A stretch of DNA of 17,258 bases. It comes from Terfezia claveryi (Eukaryota; Ascomycota; Pezizomycetes; Pezizales; Pezizaceae). Position 1 is the first letter of the stretch, and every line of letters begins with the position of its first letter. The notes under the pieces are model-generated. The model was not told the DNA's origin. It saw only the letters and a program-made list of their open reading frames with translations, and made no database searches. The stretch spans positions 1 to 17,258 of the forward strand of contig WHUX01000610.1 of the NCBI GenBank assembly GCA_015179025.1. Reading direction: 5' to 3'. Positions 17,208 through 17,258 of the stretch are shown here, piece after piece. Made by a program: the position numbers and the translations under genes.

Positions 17208-17258
17208 CATGTATATGTTCTGGGCCGCTCGCGGGCATCGGCCGCCCGCGGCATACCC
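17208..17258 (+). repeat. Partial hairpin element at the window edge
   Basis: TATATGTTCTGG-x-CCG is shared with the left arm of 15696-15793, and both end in CATACCC. The inner part here is GC-rich and forms its own stem, CGCGGGC-ATCGGCC-GCCCGCG. The element is cut by the window end, so the other arm cannot be seen. Confidence 0.45.

Overview
The window looks like transposon-rich, AT-rich intergenic DNA from a filamentous ascomycete fungus. The evidence is a spliceosomal intron with a GTAAGT donor and CTAAC branch site inside a small secreted-protein gene, a CFEM-like cysteine pattern, decayed Tad1/I-type LINE and Ty3/gypsy remnants, and foldback and hairpin elements. A repeat-rich member of the Pezizomycetes (truffle or morel relatives) would fit, but that placement is an impression from the repeat content and is not demonstrated. 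Most long open frames here start at TTG or GTG, or are shadows, and do not look like genes.

Layout. Bases 1-1800 hold no recognisable gene apart from one doubtful 166-codon frame on the minus strand. Bases 1823-3644 are a foldback element with arms of about 525 bp around a 770 bp spacer. A short two-exon gene (3891-4309, plus) encodes a signal peptide and a degenerate CFEM-like domain, and a doubtful 85-codon ORF follows. A second foldback element lies at 5216-6394, with 405 bp arms, TA at both ends and paired 17-bp subterminal repeats. The CFEM-like gene therefore sits between two unrelated foldback elements.

Bases 6896-8640 (minus) hold a frameshifted LINE reverse transcriptase. It runs into a short proline-rich, GC3-rich reading frame that does not look like LINE sequence. 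At 8736-9118 is a poly(A)-tailed retroposon with a perfect 12-bp target-site duplication. A shorter copy of the same family (13248-13369) has a perfect 13-bp duplication and splits one unit of a 27-bp tandem repeat. Between them are a strong G-quadruplex motif, an unrecognised host-like gene (9617-10620, minus, probably with one intron) and a LINE RNase H fragment on the plus strand (12340-12846).

Bases 13932-14175 (minus) carry a Ty3/gypsy RNase H remnant. The stretch 14992-15793 packs four structured repeats into 800 bp: a 106-bp hairpin, a 24-bp minisatellite, a 26-28-bp minisatellite and a 98-bp hairpin. The last bases of the window resemble one arm of that second hairpin. The genes do not form a pathway; the region reads as host sequence repeatedly invaded by transposons.
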